DNA of 64,000 nucleotides. It comes from Solanum dulcamara. Its lineage: Eukaryota > Streptophyta > Magnoliopsida > Solanales > Solanaceae. Positions 1 through 11,699 of this stretch are shown one piece after another. Below the pieces are notes generated by a model. The model did no database searches and had not been told where the DNA came from. It saw only the letters and a program-made list of their open reading frames with translations. The stretch lies in contig NC_077247.1 in NCBI RefSeq assembly GCF_947179165.1, positions 41,336,935 to 41,400,934 on the forward strand, in the 5' to 3' direction. Each line of letters opens with the position of its first letter. Within the stretch, counting starts at the first letter, position 1. The position numbers and the translations under genes were made by a program.

Positions 1-3000
1 ACACTCAATTTCATATAAGATTACTCTAGTAATCTACTAAGAAAGTTGAGAAAAAAAGAAGAGAAGCCCTGAATTCAAAGTAGCAGCAGAAAAGGACTTG
101 CACATTGGATGAAAAAAAAAGTCATATTTGAAGGAAAAGAATAAGTAAATCAAAAGAAGTAGAGGAACATAAGTAGTAAAAGAATAGACGTCACAAACTC
201 AAAATGAATAAGAGGACAACAAAGATAACGTTCGATCATACATGAGAGATGAATCCTATTACTCAAATAGAAAAATGCCATTTTTCCCCTTTACTTTTAA
301 ATCTATTAAACTTAGATTTCAAGAATCCACCTTTTCTTGTTTATAATGGTAACAATTCTTATTCAGATCATTATTGACCAAACACATACTTCTCTTAAAC
401 ACACATGGATTCACCCATGAAGCAATAATCCTGTGCTTTGCATGTTTTTTTGTCACTAAGAGGTAGCTATTAATAACATTGGGGGAGGGAAGGGCATTGA
501 ATACAGACCTGCCACCTTGCAAAAGTAACTCGTTTGGTCGGTTTTTGTAGTTTGCTACACGTTTTGATGAGATCTCCATAGTAATGGCATCAACTTGATA
601 ATCTCGAAAAACACCATGAGGACCTGTGGGAACACCCAGTGCCTAAAATAAAGTAAGAGTTGCAACATATGATCACAAATCCAACAGAGTAATTTACCTA
701 ACGTTCAGATGTACAAAGACCGATTTTTCTTATTGAAATGTTTTAGTGATTGAAACTTGTAGCCTCCACCAAATGGAAGGACACACAATCCAACCACCAA
801 CAACCCACAATTCTGCTTCTGGAGGGTTGTTTTGAAAGCATGCACCAGTAAAAGTGTTACCTCTTAGGTGTTAACAAAGAAGTGTCATCTTGAAGTATAT
901 ACCTGATTATATAATGAGCTAGCAAGTGTAGCAGTGCCTTCAATATATTCTGCAACAGAAATACCAAAGTTCCATCGGGGATTCAAACTTCTAGCCACTG
1001 TGCCCAGTTTGTAAAACAGTTCAGCCAGACTTCTCAACCACCAAGAGTCAAGCAATGACCCTAATTTTTCAACCTTCACCCGTAATCGCTGCCCATTTAC
1101 AGCCAAATAGTTCACAACATTGATCAGATCAAGGTTTGGCATCTGTCCATTGGATGCTTCAGCATATAAATTGAGAACATCTCTCTCTGCTTTCTCACTG
1201 CCATCTGTAACCTTTATGACAAGGGCAGCAGCCATTGTGCCAGCACGTAGAAAATCATTATGTCTCTTACTTCCTGTTGTTGGACTCACATTTGATTCAA
1301 ATAGACTTCTTCCAGAACCATCAAATGATGGTGTGTGATACTCTCTTAGCCATGCAGCAACTGCAGCATATTCCCCGTGTTGTGAATCCGCAGCAAGCCA
1401 TATGATATCTTTAGCTAACCACGTCACTCGAGTGAGCAGGGAGAAAATTGAGTATGCAATACCTAGTGATAAAGCCTCACCCATGCTGGGCTTAACAGAA
1501 TTATAAGGGGTCACCAATACAATAGCCTCCTTCCCATCACCACGTGGAGCTCTTATAAATCCAACTGTATTCATACCATATGATGAAGAAGTATAATTCT
1601 CCTGAACTATTCCTTGATCAGGATTGGAGAAAAAATGCAGAGGGTTAAACTTATTCACTTGAGGTAGGAACTTATGAAAATTAACTTCACCGCCCAAATC
1701 CGTAATATGTTGTGCTACCAATTCTTGGATTCCTCTACATCCATGAAACAAAAGAATGATTTAGATATAGATATAGAGTAGAATTAGGCTGTCAAAAGTA
1801 GAGATAAAAAAATAACGACTTAAAGAGGTACTACTGATCTCAAATAAACTCTTCCTACTTCCCCCTTAGACACCTCAATGTATGTGCAATGGTTTATGTT
1901 GGTGAAAAGCTTCCTATTAAGTTATTGTCTGAAGATTCTGTTTTGCCCCATTATCAAATAAGTAGAAGAAGACATAAGAAACAAGGGGCATAAACAGTCA
2001 GAACCTTAATTGCACAATGCTATTTAGGGCACAAAACATGTAAAGGAAACCCTACAGACTCTGTGCTATAACTAGCTTTCCCTGCCAACATAGTACAAAT
2101 AGAAAAGGAAGTTCCTTATCATGTGATCATCTAGAAAGAGTGTACACTCCTCACCATTTCAAGGACATCAGTAGTTTTCGTTAGAAAAACTCAGTCAGCA
2201 CAGAAACAATGTTCAGTTATCATTGGTCAACTGGTTTCTTCTAAGGGCCTAGTCTACATTAGAAGAAAGCAACATGGACACATGGAGGAAAAATATCTGG
2301 CATAAATAATGTTGAGACAAATACATACATGCTTGAGCTATCAGTTTTGAAATCAAAGCTAACGACCTTGTTCACAAACATTCTAGCCCGTGAAACATCA
2401 TCATTCGACAGCATGGGACTTGCAGAACCTGCAAAATGATGGTCCAAACCAAGGTTAAGGGGGAGATTTTTTGTAGCAGTGAGCACTAGAGCTGGACATT
2501 CATAGAAAGAACAAGAGAAGACTTACAATGTCAACATAAAACTACCGTTCTATCAATCAACTACAAATCAAACCTACATTAGTTATGTCGGTTATGCAAT
2601 CCTCTATATTCGCGCTACTCTCTTCAAGCCTATTCATTCTAAAACTGAATAATTAACTTTATTCCAACTCAAGAGGCAAAAGTCCTTGCATGAACAAAAA
2701 CTAAAATTTACGAACATGAACAGTTCTGCTCAACTCATCATGGCAAGAGCTCAATGCCATTAAGACAAGCTACCGTTTACATTTTTCGTGACCTAAAGTT
2801 AGTGGACTTCGAGATTCTGAAGGAATAGCAGGATAACTAACCAGGCATAAGGGCATTTTCGGAAATGTAGGTGTTCTTGGCGAGAACAGGCAAAAGCAAC
2901 AGAGCAAAAACTCCAGCTGCGCAGCAAGCCACACTGAATACATACCAAAATGCAAGACTAATCAGTGAATAACTCAAAACCTTTAAACCCTTCATTCATA

Positions 3001-3147
3001 TGCTTAATTTACTACTTCACAACTAACAAAAAAAGAGTGTAAGCGAGTAAACCTAACGATGAAACTGTGAGAGATAAGGAAGAGGCCAAGACGGATGATT
3101 GGTCGAGGCTTCGCCTTCGCTAGCTCAGCATCCGCCATCGTCTCCAT
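1..3147 (-). CDS. GPAA1: GPI transamidase subunit GAA1/GPAA1 (3' end outside window)
   Basis: Subunit of the ER-membrane GPI transamidase, which attaches GPI anchors to proteins. Coding exons: 3053-3147, 2842-2933, 2329-2428, 903-1734, 509-642; all joins keep frame (417 codons so far). The start at 3147 reads METMADAELAKAKPRP; an in-frame ATG at 3138 is an alternative. An N-terminal hydrophobic anchor (about residues 22-48, ending VFALLLLPVLAKNTY) precedes the lumenal M28-peptidase-like domain; the large exon contains YGMNTVGFIRAPRGDGKEAI and WLAADSQHGEY, typical of GAA1. Exon 509-642 encodes ALGVPTGPHGVFRDYQVDA. It ends at a GT donor and no further coding exon is visible in 1-508, so the C-terminal multi-membrane part lies beyond the left edge and 1-508 is intron. 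Family call is from recognised motifs; the exon edges are inferred from splice consensus and phase. Confidence 0.9.
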
Positions 3148-3330
3148 CGGCGTCGATAATTCCTCCTTTCTCTCTCTTCGAATTCGGATCTAATCTTCAC
3201 TCTTTGCTCTATTCATTGCTTCATAGTTGTATTCAAACGACGTCGGATGGGTTGAACTGTTGAATTGGGATCCGGCGGGTTAATTGGGTTTTCGGGTCAA
3301 TCAACTTCCGATTCAAGACTCTTTGCCGCT
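3148..3330 (-). promoter_or_regulatory. 5' leader and proximal promoter of the GAA1 gene
   Basis: This is the only unique-looking sequence upstream of the GAA1 start before repeats begin near 3338. It is less AT-rich than its surroundings and contains CT-rich stretches next to the start codon on the coding strand. No clear TATA box is seen. The transcription start cannot be placed from sequence. Confidence 0.4.
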
Positions 3331-3552
3331 AATATTTAATTGAAAAAAGGATTAAAATGTCCTTAATGAACAAAAATGTTTTTTATTTATAGTTTAGTCC
3401 AAAAAATGTCTTGATCGTTAATATTTTGATCTAAAAATATCCTTATTATTATAAAATGGGTCAAAAATATTCTTTTCCGAATAAATATATATTTTTTTAA
3501 AAAATAAATCTTAATCCTTTTAAAAATATTACTTTTACAGAACTATAAAAAC

Positions 3553-3996
3553 CTTGTTTGGATGGTTGTTACCCGCTGTATTATATTGTATTGTTAGTTT
3601 AAATACAATTTTTATTTTGATTGTTACTTAAATTCTATCTTATCGTATCGTTTAAATCTATCGTTAGATAACGACAGAAAGACCCATTTTATGTATCGAC
3701 CGATTTGGCGTGGTCGCGTCTCTACCTTTATATTTTTTTTCTCATTTTGTCTTTATTTATTATTTAATAATTATATTTCATCTTTTACTCTACCTTTTCA
3801 TAGTAATTCTACCTTGTGCCATGCTTTTCTTGTAAGATTTATTATTTGAATCATGGATGTGTGACATTATGTAACGACGGAGAACGATACAATCAATCCA
3901 AATATTGTATTCATTAAAACAATATAGTACGATACAATACAACACAATACAATACGATACATTATGAAACAATACGTAACAACCATCCAAACAAAG
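3553..3996. mobile_element. 444-bp MITE with TTTGGATGGTTGTTAC inverted ends
   Basis: The ends are inverted copies: CTTGTTTGGATGGTTGTTAC at 3553 and GTAACAACCATCCAAAC ending at 3996. The arms continue inward with TATTGTATTG-like motifs repeated on both sides. No coding capacity. A second, outer inverted match (ATGAACAAAAATG at 3366-3378 against its complement at 4010-4022) suggests it landed inside another short inverted-repeat element. Confidence 0.75.
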
Positions 3997-4637
3997 TGTA
4001 AATTGAGGACATTTTTGTTCATTTCACATAATTTAAGAATATTTTTAACCCTTTATTTTATTTTTTATGCTTTTGTCCTTGTTTCAGCTTTTTTCTCTTA
4101 ATTGTTTTTTTGTTTTCGCTCGATATTTGAAATTTGTATTTAAAATTGTTCATAGTGTTAAAAGTTTTGTCATTTTCTAGAAATATGATATCTAAATAAT
4201 ATTTATGTATCAAGAAGTTACTAAAATTTAATTAATGGTTCAAAAAATATTTATTTATCCGTCACTTTCTCTTTTTTTAATAAGATTCAAAGAGCTTACA
4301 GCTAAAAGTTAGAAATTCTTTTTTGATTTAAGAACAGTTTTGGATCAGCCTTTCTCTGGTAAGCAGTCTTTTTCTTTCAAATAAAAGTTTATGTTTGTTA
4401 TTATCTAAAAAAAAAATAGTATTGTGTTAAACTATTCAAATGTTTGACATGATTTGTAAGCGAATTTTAATCTTGTAGAAAATTTGGATATGCGTGTCAT
4501 TTATCAGTCCGATCCATTTTTAACAAGTAGTTAAATATAAGGGTATTTTACTTAAATTCTATAATAAAAAATTTCAATTATAATTTATTCTGATTTTTTT
4601 GGTAATTATTCGAATTTTCTCTTTTTTTTCAGATTTT

Positions 4638-4907
4638 TGATACAGACGAATGAAGCTGATACATCGCGATTTGATACATAAGTCTTTTTCATGATGGGTC
4701 GCTAGTTGATACAAACCAAACATTGTAATATCAATAAAACTTATGAATCAGCTTATAACACCTAATATATCATGAACACAACAAAAATAGCAGTAAAACT
4801 TAAGTTTTACTGATACATTTTGTGTTTGGTTTGTATCAACTAGCGATGTATCATGAAAAAAATTTATGTATCAAATCGTGATGTATCAGCATCATTTTTA
4901 TGCATCA
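4638..4907. mobile_element. Foldback MITE rich in TGATACAT motifs
   Basis: Two arms of about 85 bp (4638-4722 and 4823-4907) are near-perfect inverted copies, sharing for example TTGATACAAACCAAACA on the left and its complement on the right; about 100 bp separate them. No ORF of note. The sequence shows the foldback directly; assignment to a Solanaceae MITE family is from recall. Confidence 0.8.
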
Positions 4908-5255
4908 GAAGAGGGATTTTTGAATTTTTTACAAATAATAGGAAATAATTGAAAATATAAAAATATAAGGTGTGTAATTTAATAATCTTTCCTAAATAAT
5001 AAAGGAATTAGACATTTTATTCAATTTGATCTAATCCATTTCCAACTCTTAACATTCAATTTCTCCCGCTTCTAATATCACTGCTGATTTAAATTGTTAA
5101 ACCGCCTCAAAATTGAGAACAACTCATTAATAAGATTCATGAATACGTTACGTTAACACATGAATTTACAGTGCCATAAGGCTCAAGGAATTCTAGCGCT
5201 CGTTAGACCTTAGATGTTAGTCAAATCCATATAGCATAATAATTTACTACATTAT

Positions 5256-5752
5256 GGGTGTGTTTGGTAGGGAGGAATTTTTTTTCAATTTTCTCATGTT
5301 TGATTAAATTAAATGTTTTGAAAAATGTTTTTCAAATCAATGTATTTTCCTCAAATGCAAGGAAAATAACTTCGCTTAAAAGCACAATGAAAACATTTTC
5401 CAAAACCATTTTGAACCTTATACCTCAACTTTACATCCTAATTTAAGTCTCGGATATCGATTTACAATACTAATCCTAGATCTGACTGGGGTCGGGGTCG
5501 AGTCGGAATCGAGTGTCGAGTCTTGGGGGTCGTGTTCGGGTCGAGAGTCGGGGTCGGATCTCGGGTCGAGGTCAGGTGTCGGGGTCAGATTATATAAAAT
5601 ATATTTTCTAAAAAATATTTTTCATTCACGAATCATACACTAAGAAATATTTACCACTCACTAATTAAACATGAAAAAATAAGTTAGAAAACCAACTTAT
5701 TTTCCAAGAAAACACTTTATAGGAAAACATTTCCTTCGTACCAATTACACCC
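5256..5752. mobile_element. About 500-bp element with GGGTGTGTTTGGTA ends and a GGGTCG-rich core
   Basis: It begins GGGTGTGTTTGGTA at 5256 and ends TACCAATTACACCC at 5752, imperfect inverted termini of the type found in hAT-like MITEs. Inside, 5485-5590 is a GC-rich minisatellite-like run of GGGTCG/GAGTCG units that differs sharply from the AT-rich flanks. No gene is carried. A related copy with the complementary CGACCCC-type core lies at about 29690-30355. Confidence 0.65.
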
Positions 5753-5759
5753 TATAAGT

Positions 5760-6900
5760 AGAATATTTTATTTTTTTTACGTTGCTTTGGTGCATTTTTA
5801 TATTTTTGCATCATCATTTAGGTTCCGAACTCCTTAAATTAACGTTACTGGTTTAATTTATATTTGTTTTGATCTAACCTTAAAATCAAACTAACTATGA
5901 TTGTTGACATGTATCTATCAACTAAAGACACAATGTCTCGTATAATGGTCCATGTCTATCAGAAATCAAACAGATTTTTCAACCTATTATCTGTCAAAAT
6001 ATCTATACGTGAATGACAATTATTTTCTTTTGTTGATAAAATAACAATCTCACATTTTAATATATTTCCAAACTTATGTGACCTTAATATAAATAAAATT
6101 ACTCCTAAATACTTCAACATATATATATAAAAGTAAACACACAAAAAAGCACTGTGAGTATGTCTATACAACATTTTAATAAACATCTCCACAGGAACAC
6201 ATTTATAATCATAAAATATTATAATTAGTATATTTATATATTAAAATTAATTTTTAAAAAATATAGAATCAAATCAAATATCATCATTTCTTCATATTGA
6301 AAATCAAATCAAATCAAACCAAATCAAGTCAAGAAATATGCCATTTCGACTTTTGTTTGATTCATTTCCCTAAATCCTAAATATATGCCTTACAAAGAAA
6401 CTAGTCGGAGTATATCAAATCCTAAATTGACAAGGGAATTTTTGTGAATTTCCATACTTAAAGAAAACAAGACAGATATTTTTTTTATGGCAAAGGGAAT
6501 GTTCCGTATAATTTGTTTGTAGGCTATTTATAATTTTTTTTTTTAAATATTTATAATAAGAGATTGTTTCATATTTAAAAATATTAATTGAATACGTAAA
6601 TAACCAAAATCTCATTTCCTCTAGTTAATTAATGGAAAGGATAATGATATTGATTGATATAAGCATGTATCCTTGATTACAGACATCGTGGCTCACACAC
6701 TGTCTCTTCTCTTTTCCAACGCGTGACAAGGCAGGGCATGCACCATGTCTTTAGGTTTACTAATGAACCATCAATTGCTAAATTAAATTTTTAATATGTT
6801 CATGAGGAGAAACAATTTTTATAGGATAATAACATTTATTGTGTTTGAATAATTTATAATATAATATATATTATTATATTTGATTATTTATAAAATTATA
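5760..6900. other. AT-rich intergenic DNA, nothing identified
   Basis: No ORF with recognisable protein similarity, no RNA gene and no clear inverted repeat stands out here. The reading frames present are short and AT-driven. Confidence 0.5.
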
Positions 6901-6919
6901 TTACAATCTAATTTGGTTA

Positions 6920-7040
6920 GAGGCATATCAAACAAGAGTGGTTGCTTAGGCAGTAAGCATTTTCCTTCTCCAATTTTAAGATTTTGAATTCATCAAATGT
7001 GCGAAAGAGGTGAGAGCTCCTAGAAGGAATTAAAAAAAAA
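6920..7040 (+). mobile_element. Possible decayed tRNA-derived SINE
   Basis: GTGGTTGCTTAGGCAGTAAGC at about 6938-6958 resembles a polymerase III A box region, and TTTTGAATTCATC about 30 bases on resembles a degraded B box. GAGCTCCTAGAAGGAATT and an A-rich stretch follow, an arrangement I recall from Solanaceae SINEs. It is diverged, and no target duplication is visible. Confidence 0.4.
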
Positions 7041-8240
7041 GAGAGGATAGAGGTGGATTCAAAAATAAATATTATGGTTCAATAGCTTCTTAGATTTTTG
7101 TTTTTGAAGTTATAGGTGCATATATACTATTTATTGCAATTTTAATAAATTTATGTTCTAGAGTAAAAATATTGGGTTCAAAATAATTTAATGTCGTAAT
7201 ATTAAATCCTCCTCTGAATATACAGAACATAACAATACAAACTTAACATAACATATTTAAATGAAAGAAATTAATAATTATGATACATTTATAAATATAT
7301 ATTATAAACAGAGAAATCAAAAGTTCACATTTCAATTAATTGAATATTTAATATGTTGAGTTTGATATCATAAAGACTAATATCTGAGTTTATAAATAAT
7401 TGAAAAATCAAAAATATTATCAACCATACTTTTACTTTAGGTTTGTAAGTAATTAACGTGTGTCCTCCCATATGTACACTTAATTTTCTGTTTGGACTAA
7501 GCACATAATATAATTTTTTTAAAAAAACAAATGACGATAAAACTTGAATTCAAGAGTTATATTCTCTCCGTTCATTTTTAATTGACCACTATTTTAATAA
7601 ATAGATTTTTGTTTTTAATGTATAAAAAAAAATTCTTCATGTTTTATATTTAACATTAATTATTTATTGCCTAAATATTTTTTCAAGATCTAACACTAAA
7701 TATTAATTAATTGAAATAGCATAATAAAATAGTTATTTAATTATTATTTTCTTATTCAATATATCAAATCTAAATATAATAAATAAAAATGAGCGAAAAA
7801 ATATATATTCCAATATCACGTTAAATCGTGCCATAATCTCATGATTAGGTGACCAAAAAAGAAAGTAAACTACAGAAATAGAGTAAAATAGTCTTGAGGT
7901 CATGATGGACAAGAAAACATTAAGGTAAATATTCAATAATTATTCCACAATGATGCACAAATATAGGCGTGCTGTCTATACGTTGACCTATGTTCTTATA
8001 GAATCAATTACTTTGTTACTACTACGCCTTTTTTTTTTTTTTGGGGGGGGGGGGGGGGGGGTCCATACGGGATAAAGTTTTATACGACGTTCTAGTATAA
8101 TAACTTGTACTGAAAAGATAAATTGTACTAGGTAAATTTTATGCATGAGTTTAATCTAAAAAATATGTAGGAGTTTCGAATTTGTGACCTCTCATTTGAT
8201 ATCACCTGCTCAATTAACTCAACCGTCCTTAAAAATTTAC
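7041..8240. other. AT-rich intergenic DNA with a T14-G19 homopolymer
   Basis: No gene is seen. At 7045-7210 a GTGGATTCAAAA..GGGTTCAAAA pattern resembles a diverged repeat also present near 25510-25685. At 8029-8042 there are 14 T residues followed immediately by 19 G residues (8043-8061), a low-complexity tract. The rest is anonymous. Confidence 0.5.
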
Positions 8241-9129
8241 TACTTTCTTCGTCCCATATTAATTGTCATATATACTAAAAATAGTTGTTCCAAAATAGTT
8301 GTCAATTTAAACAATCAAGAGAGAATTAATTATATATTTTCAACTTTACCATTAACATTAATTATTGGAGATTTTTCAGATATGTCAAACCTTTTAAGCA
8401 TAATTACTCCATATGGATATAGTTTTTCTAATTACTTATAATGACAAACATAAATTTGTCATTATACAAATGTTGTAGCGAATTATACAAACGTTATATC
8501 CATAAACTATTTGTATACCAAAATATACAAATACTGATATACATATGTATTTATATATCTGGCAAAAGAGATTGAGAGATAGGATGAGAGAGGCGAGCGA
8601 GATTGAGAAAGGGAGGAGAGAGGCGAGCGAGAGACGAATTGTATATGTATATCTGTCAAAAATTTATATATATGTAACTGGTATACATATGTATTTTTAT
8701 ATCTGCCAAGCGAGATTGAGAGAGAGGAGGAGAGAGACGATCGAGATTTAGAGAGGGAGGAGAGAGGCAAGTGAGATTGAGAGAGGGAGGTGAGAGGCGA
8801 ATTGTATATGTATATTTGTCAGAAAAATTGTATAATGATAACTGATATACATATGTATTGTATATCTGGCAGCGAGATTTGCCATACCGCGTAAATATGT
8901 TTGATGCGAGCAGTAATTAGTTTAAACTATACCCTAAACGCGTAATATAGTAGTAAAGTTTGTCATACCGCGTAATTTTTTCTTAATTATTTTAGTATTA
9001 AGACACATAAATAGATAAAGATCAAAGAATTAATAAGGGATATATTAATCAAATAAAGGTCCTAATTAATATTTTCTTCAGAATTGTACAAAATCTTATC
9101 ATGACAACTAAAATGAGAGGGAGGGGGTA
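8241..9129. mobile_element. Nested MITEs: outer CTTCGTCCCAT element interrupted by a TATGACAAAC element
   Basis: The outer ends are inverted: CTTTCTTCGTCCCATATTAA at 8244 and its imperfect complement, ending GAGAGGGAGGGGGTA near 9129. Within it, about 8420-8985 has a second pair of inverted ends (AATTAC..TATGACAAAC type: ATAATGACAAACAT on the left, GTTTGTCATACCGCG on the right). Both pairs are seen directly but are imperfect, so the exact borders are approximate. Confidence 0.55.
8535..8900. repeat. Tandem array of about 140-165 bp units inside the nested element
   Basis: Units begin TGATATACATATGTAT or GGTATACATATGTAT near 8536, 8680 and 8845. Each runs into a GAGATTGAGAGAGG-type purine tract with GGCGAGCGAG motifs, then GAATTGTATATGTATAT. 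There are two full units and a partial third. The open frames on both strands over this array come from the repeat and are not genes. Confidence 0.7.
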
Positions 9130-9508
9130 TTATTTTTACCAACCGGACAATATTGACCGGCGGTGCACATGCAGCGGTTCTAGTAATTCACATGCGTACA
9201 TGTGACGCCTCCGCAATAGTAGTTAATGTTTAAGTTTCGACCTAATTAATTAATTAATGGTGCCGCTCAATCCTGTAATTAAAAATTTACTCTAACCTAT
9301 TATAAAAAAAAAAAACCAAATTATGTCAGTTTAATTTAATTAAAGTAAAAATATATATTAATCGTATGTAAAACAAGAATAACATATTTATTAATCTGAC
9401 ACATATAGCGAACGCACGTAAATTTTCCTATTCCCTTTTGCTTTCGTTATTGTTATATCATACTAATCACAAGTTTATCCCGAATGGGACATGTTAATTC
9501 GGCACTGC
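9130..9508. other. Intergenic DNA, nothing identified
   Basis: Short AT-rich stretch with one less AT-rich patch near 9150-9220 (CCGGCGGTGCACATGCAG). No frame, repeat pair or RNA gene is apparent. Confidence 0.4.
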
Positions 9509-9759
9509 CCCTTCAGTCTTAATTTATGTGATACTTTTTAATTCTAAAGAGTGAATTGACTAATATTTAAAATTAAAATAAATTAAATCAACACAATATT
9601 TTAAAAATAAAATTAATTATTTAAAACTATACTAAAATATTATAAATTGTCATTTTTCTTATATCGCTATCATGGAAAAAAATATTTTAAAATATTAATT
9701 TATAGTCACATGATTTAAATATCAAAAAGCAAAAAATATCACATAAAAACAAGGAGAGT
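9509..9759. mobile_element. MITE with CCCTTCAGTCTTAATTTATGTGATA end
   Basis: The left end (TCTTAATTTATGTGATACTT near 9516) is complementary to the right end (ATATCACATAAAAACAAGGAG near 9736-9756), giving imperfect inverted termini of about 25 bp on a 250-bp element. Internal sequence such as TATTATAAATTG recurs in the element at 38490-38985, supporting one family. Confidence 0.6.
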
Positions 9760-11119
9760 AATGAAATTGCAATTGGAGTAACAAAAAATGTTTTGAGCTT
9801 TGATTATTGGAATTCAATGAATTGTTCCATCAAGGACTCTCATATGGTATTTGAAATAGTAGTTTTATTTTAAAGAATCAATAGTTATTTCATTCATTAT
9901 TCTTTCTTAAAACTTTAAAAATTTATATTACTTGAATTTGGACTTGTCATTTTTTTTCCTTTCTATGAGCTTTCAAAGGAATTAAGAGTGGTTACCATCA
10001 GAATAATTCTCTCTTATCTCTTATAATTAGATTAAATGAAAACCAAAAATGCATTTTTAATAATTTGTTTATACTATATTAGGCGATAAAAAAATTCATT
10101 CCATCTATCGCATTAATTTATAATCAGTTAGCTTATAAAATCCTTATACTCATTTTAAGTAAATAGATTCTTTTAGTTTTTCATAAAAATAAATTTTAGA
10201 CGTTTGCAAATCATGAAAATAAGGAAATAAAAAACAACATTTTTTAATCTTTTAAAGATTGCTCCATAGAAATACGATGAGAAGACTTTAGCAATAAAAA
10301 ATAAACAAAAATAGGTTTTGCTTTAGCAAAAAAAAAATAAAAACAAACGAAAATAAGCAATCGGCATTTCTTATTTCAAAATTGCCTGCAATTTAGGATG
10401 AGGAAGGATTTTCGTCTATGTGAATTTAGTTAATACTTTATATATGGTTTTGATTGAAATTTTTGTACACATCCTCTAATTAGAGAAAACAAGGCCAATG
10501 TTTTTTAAAAGTAATAAATGACTTTATATTTTCTAAAAATATCAGATAGTTTAAATCACATTGGCCAAACGACTAGCACTATTTCTCTTAATGAAACATT
10601 AACTACTTTGGTCTGTGGGTAATATAATATTACTATTCCATCAAGTTTTTGCCGGTTGTCTTTTTTGATAATAATTTCTTTTAATTTCTCTTATGATTTG
10701 TGAATTTTTTAGATAACAATTTTTTTTTAGACAAATTGAAATTTTTATGAGTAAATGTTAAATCAACAACAACAATAACATACTCAATGTACTTTTACTA
10801 AGATCTAAAGAGGTTAATATATACGCAAATCTATTTCTACTTGTGATAAGTAAAGCGAGAAAACGTTAGAACCATGATATAAAATTTTATAAATTATGTA
10901 AACATTAGAAGTCAGTCTAATACTTGTGTGTAATGTTGAGCGATATATAAATAAATATTAAATTAAAATTTAATATTATATAAAAAAGTAATTTCTCAAA
11001 GATTATATTTTATATGACTTTAAAAATATAAACAAAATCTAAATAGTAATCCAATTTATTCTTCTTATAATTATTTTTGCATAAATCAATCATTTATTTC
11101 AACTTAACCGGAAAATCCT
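9760..11119. other. AT-rich intergenic DNA with a degenerate LINE tail
   Basis: At 10762-10860 (CAACAACAACAATAACATACTCAATG, then GATCTAAAGAGG..ATACGCAAATCTA) the order of motifs matches the 3' end of the RTE LINE copies elsewhere in the window, but heavily mutated. The remainder shows no gene or clear repeat. Confidence 0.4.
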
Positions 11120-11510
11120 GTTAGATTAACAACATAAAAATAGTTCTTTATACGCTAATTAAAATGAGTTTCAATCAAAATGTTTTCTTTTTTGGTAGTA
11201 AGGAACCATAGTCGTTAACTTTATGTGTTTTCTGGGTAAACTTCATTTCAATCTAATAATCTGTAAATCATCGAACAAATATAAATTGCATTAACAAGCC
11301 CGTACAACAAACTCAATTTAAATAGGAAAGTCCTTCTAAAGTAACAACATAAAACTAATTGAGTTTGAATTGAAATGTTTTTTTATTTTCTGATAATAAG
11401 GAATCGCAGTCACTATCTTTCATGTGCTTTTTGGGTAAACTTCATTGAATCACTGTAGACAAATATAAATTGCATTAGCAAATTTCATATAACAAATTCG
11501 AGCAAAAAAT
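11120..11510. repeat. Diverged tandem duplication, unit about 200 bp
   Basis: Segments at about 11130-11320 and 11340-11510 share ordered blocks: AACAACATAAAA, TGTGTTTTCTGGGTAAACTTC versus TGTGCTTTTTGGGTAAACTTC, and AAATATAAATTGCATTA. Identity is partial. It lies upstream of the kinase gene leader. Confidence 0.6.
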
Positions 11511-11699
11511 ACATGCAAATATTAATAATATGAAATCTAAAATAACTCATTTAAAAGATCTCTGCTCAGTCAATTCGGTCGCTATTAGAGTGGCTTAAAA
11601 TGGAATTTTAATAAGGATATCCCCACATCCGGTTTAATTGCCCTCCGTACTCCGAACAAAGTTGTAGTGCCAATATTAATATGCATTTCCAGCCTTCTC

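Noticed and set aside
1120..1338. 72-codon plus-strand frame
   Set aside because: It is the antisense shadow of the GAA1 exon at 903-1734.
8507..8770. Ser-rich and Arg/Glu-rich frames on both strands
   Set aside because: They are translations of the GAGAGAGG/GCGAGCGAG tandem array inside a transposon.
8241..9129. CRISPR-like direct repeats
   Set aside because: Plant nuclear DNA; the units are long tandem copies without unique spacers.
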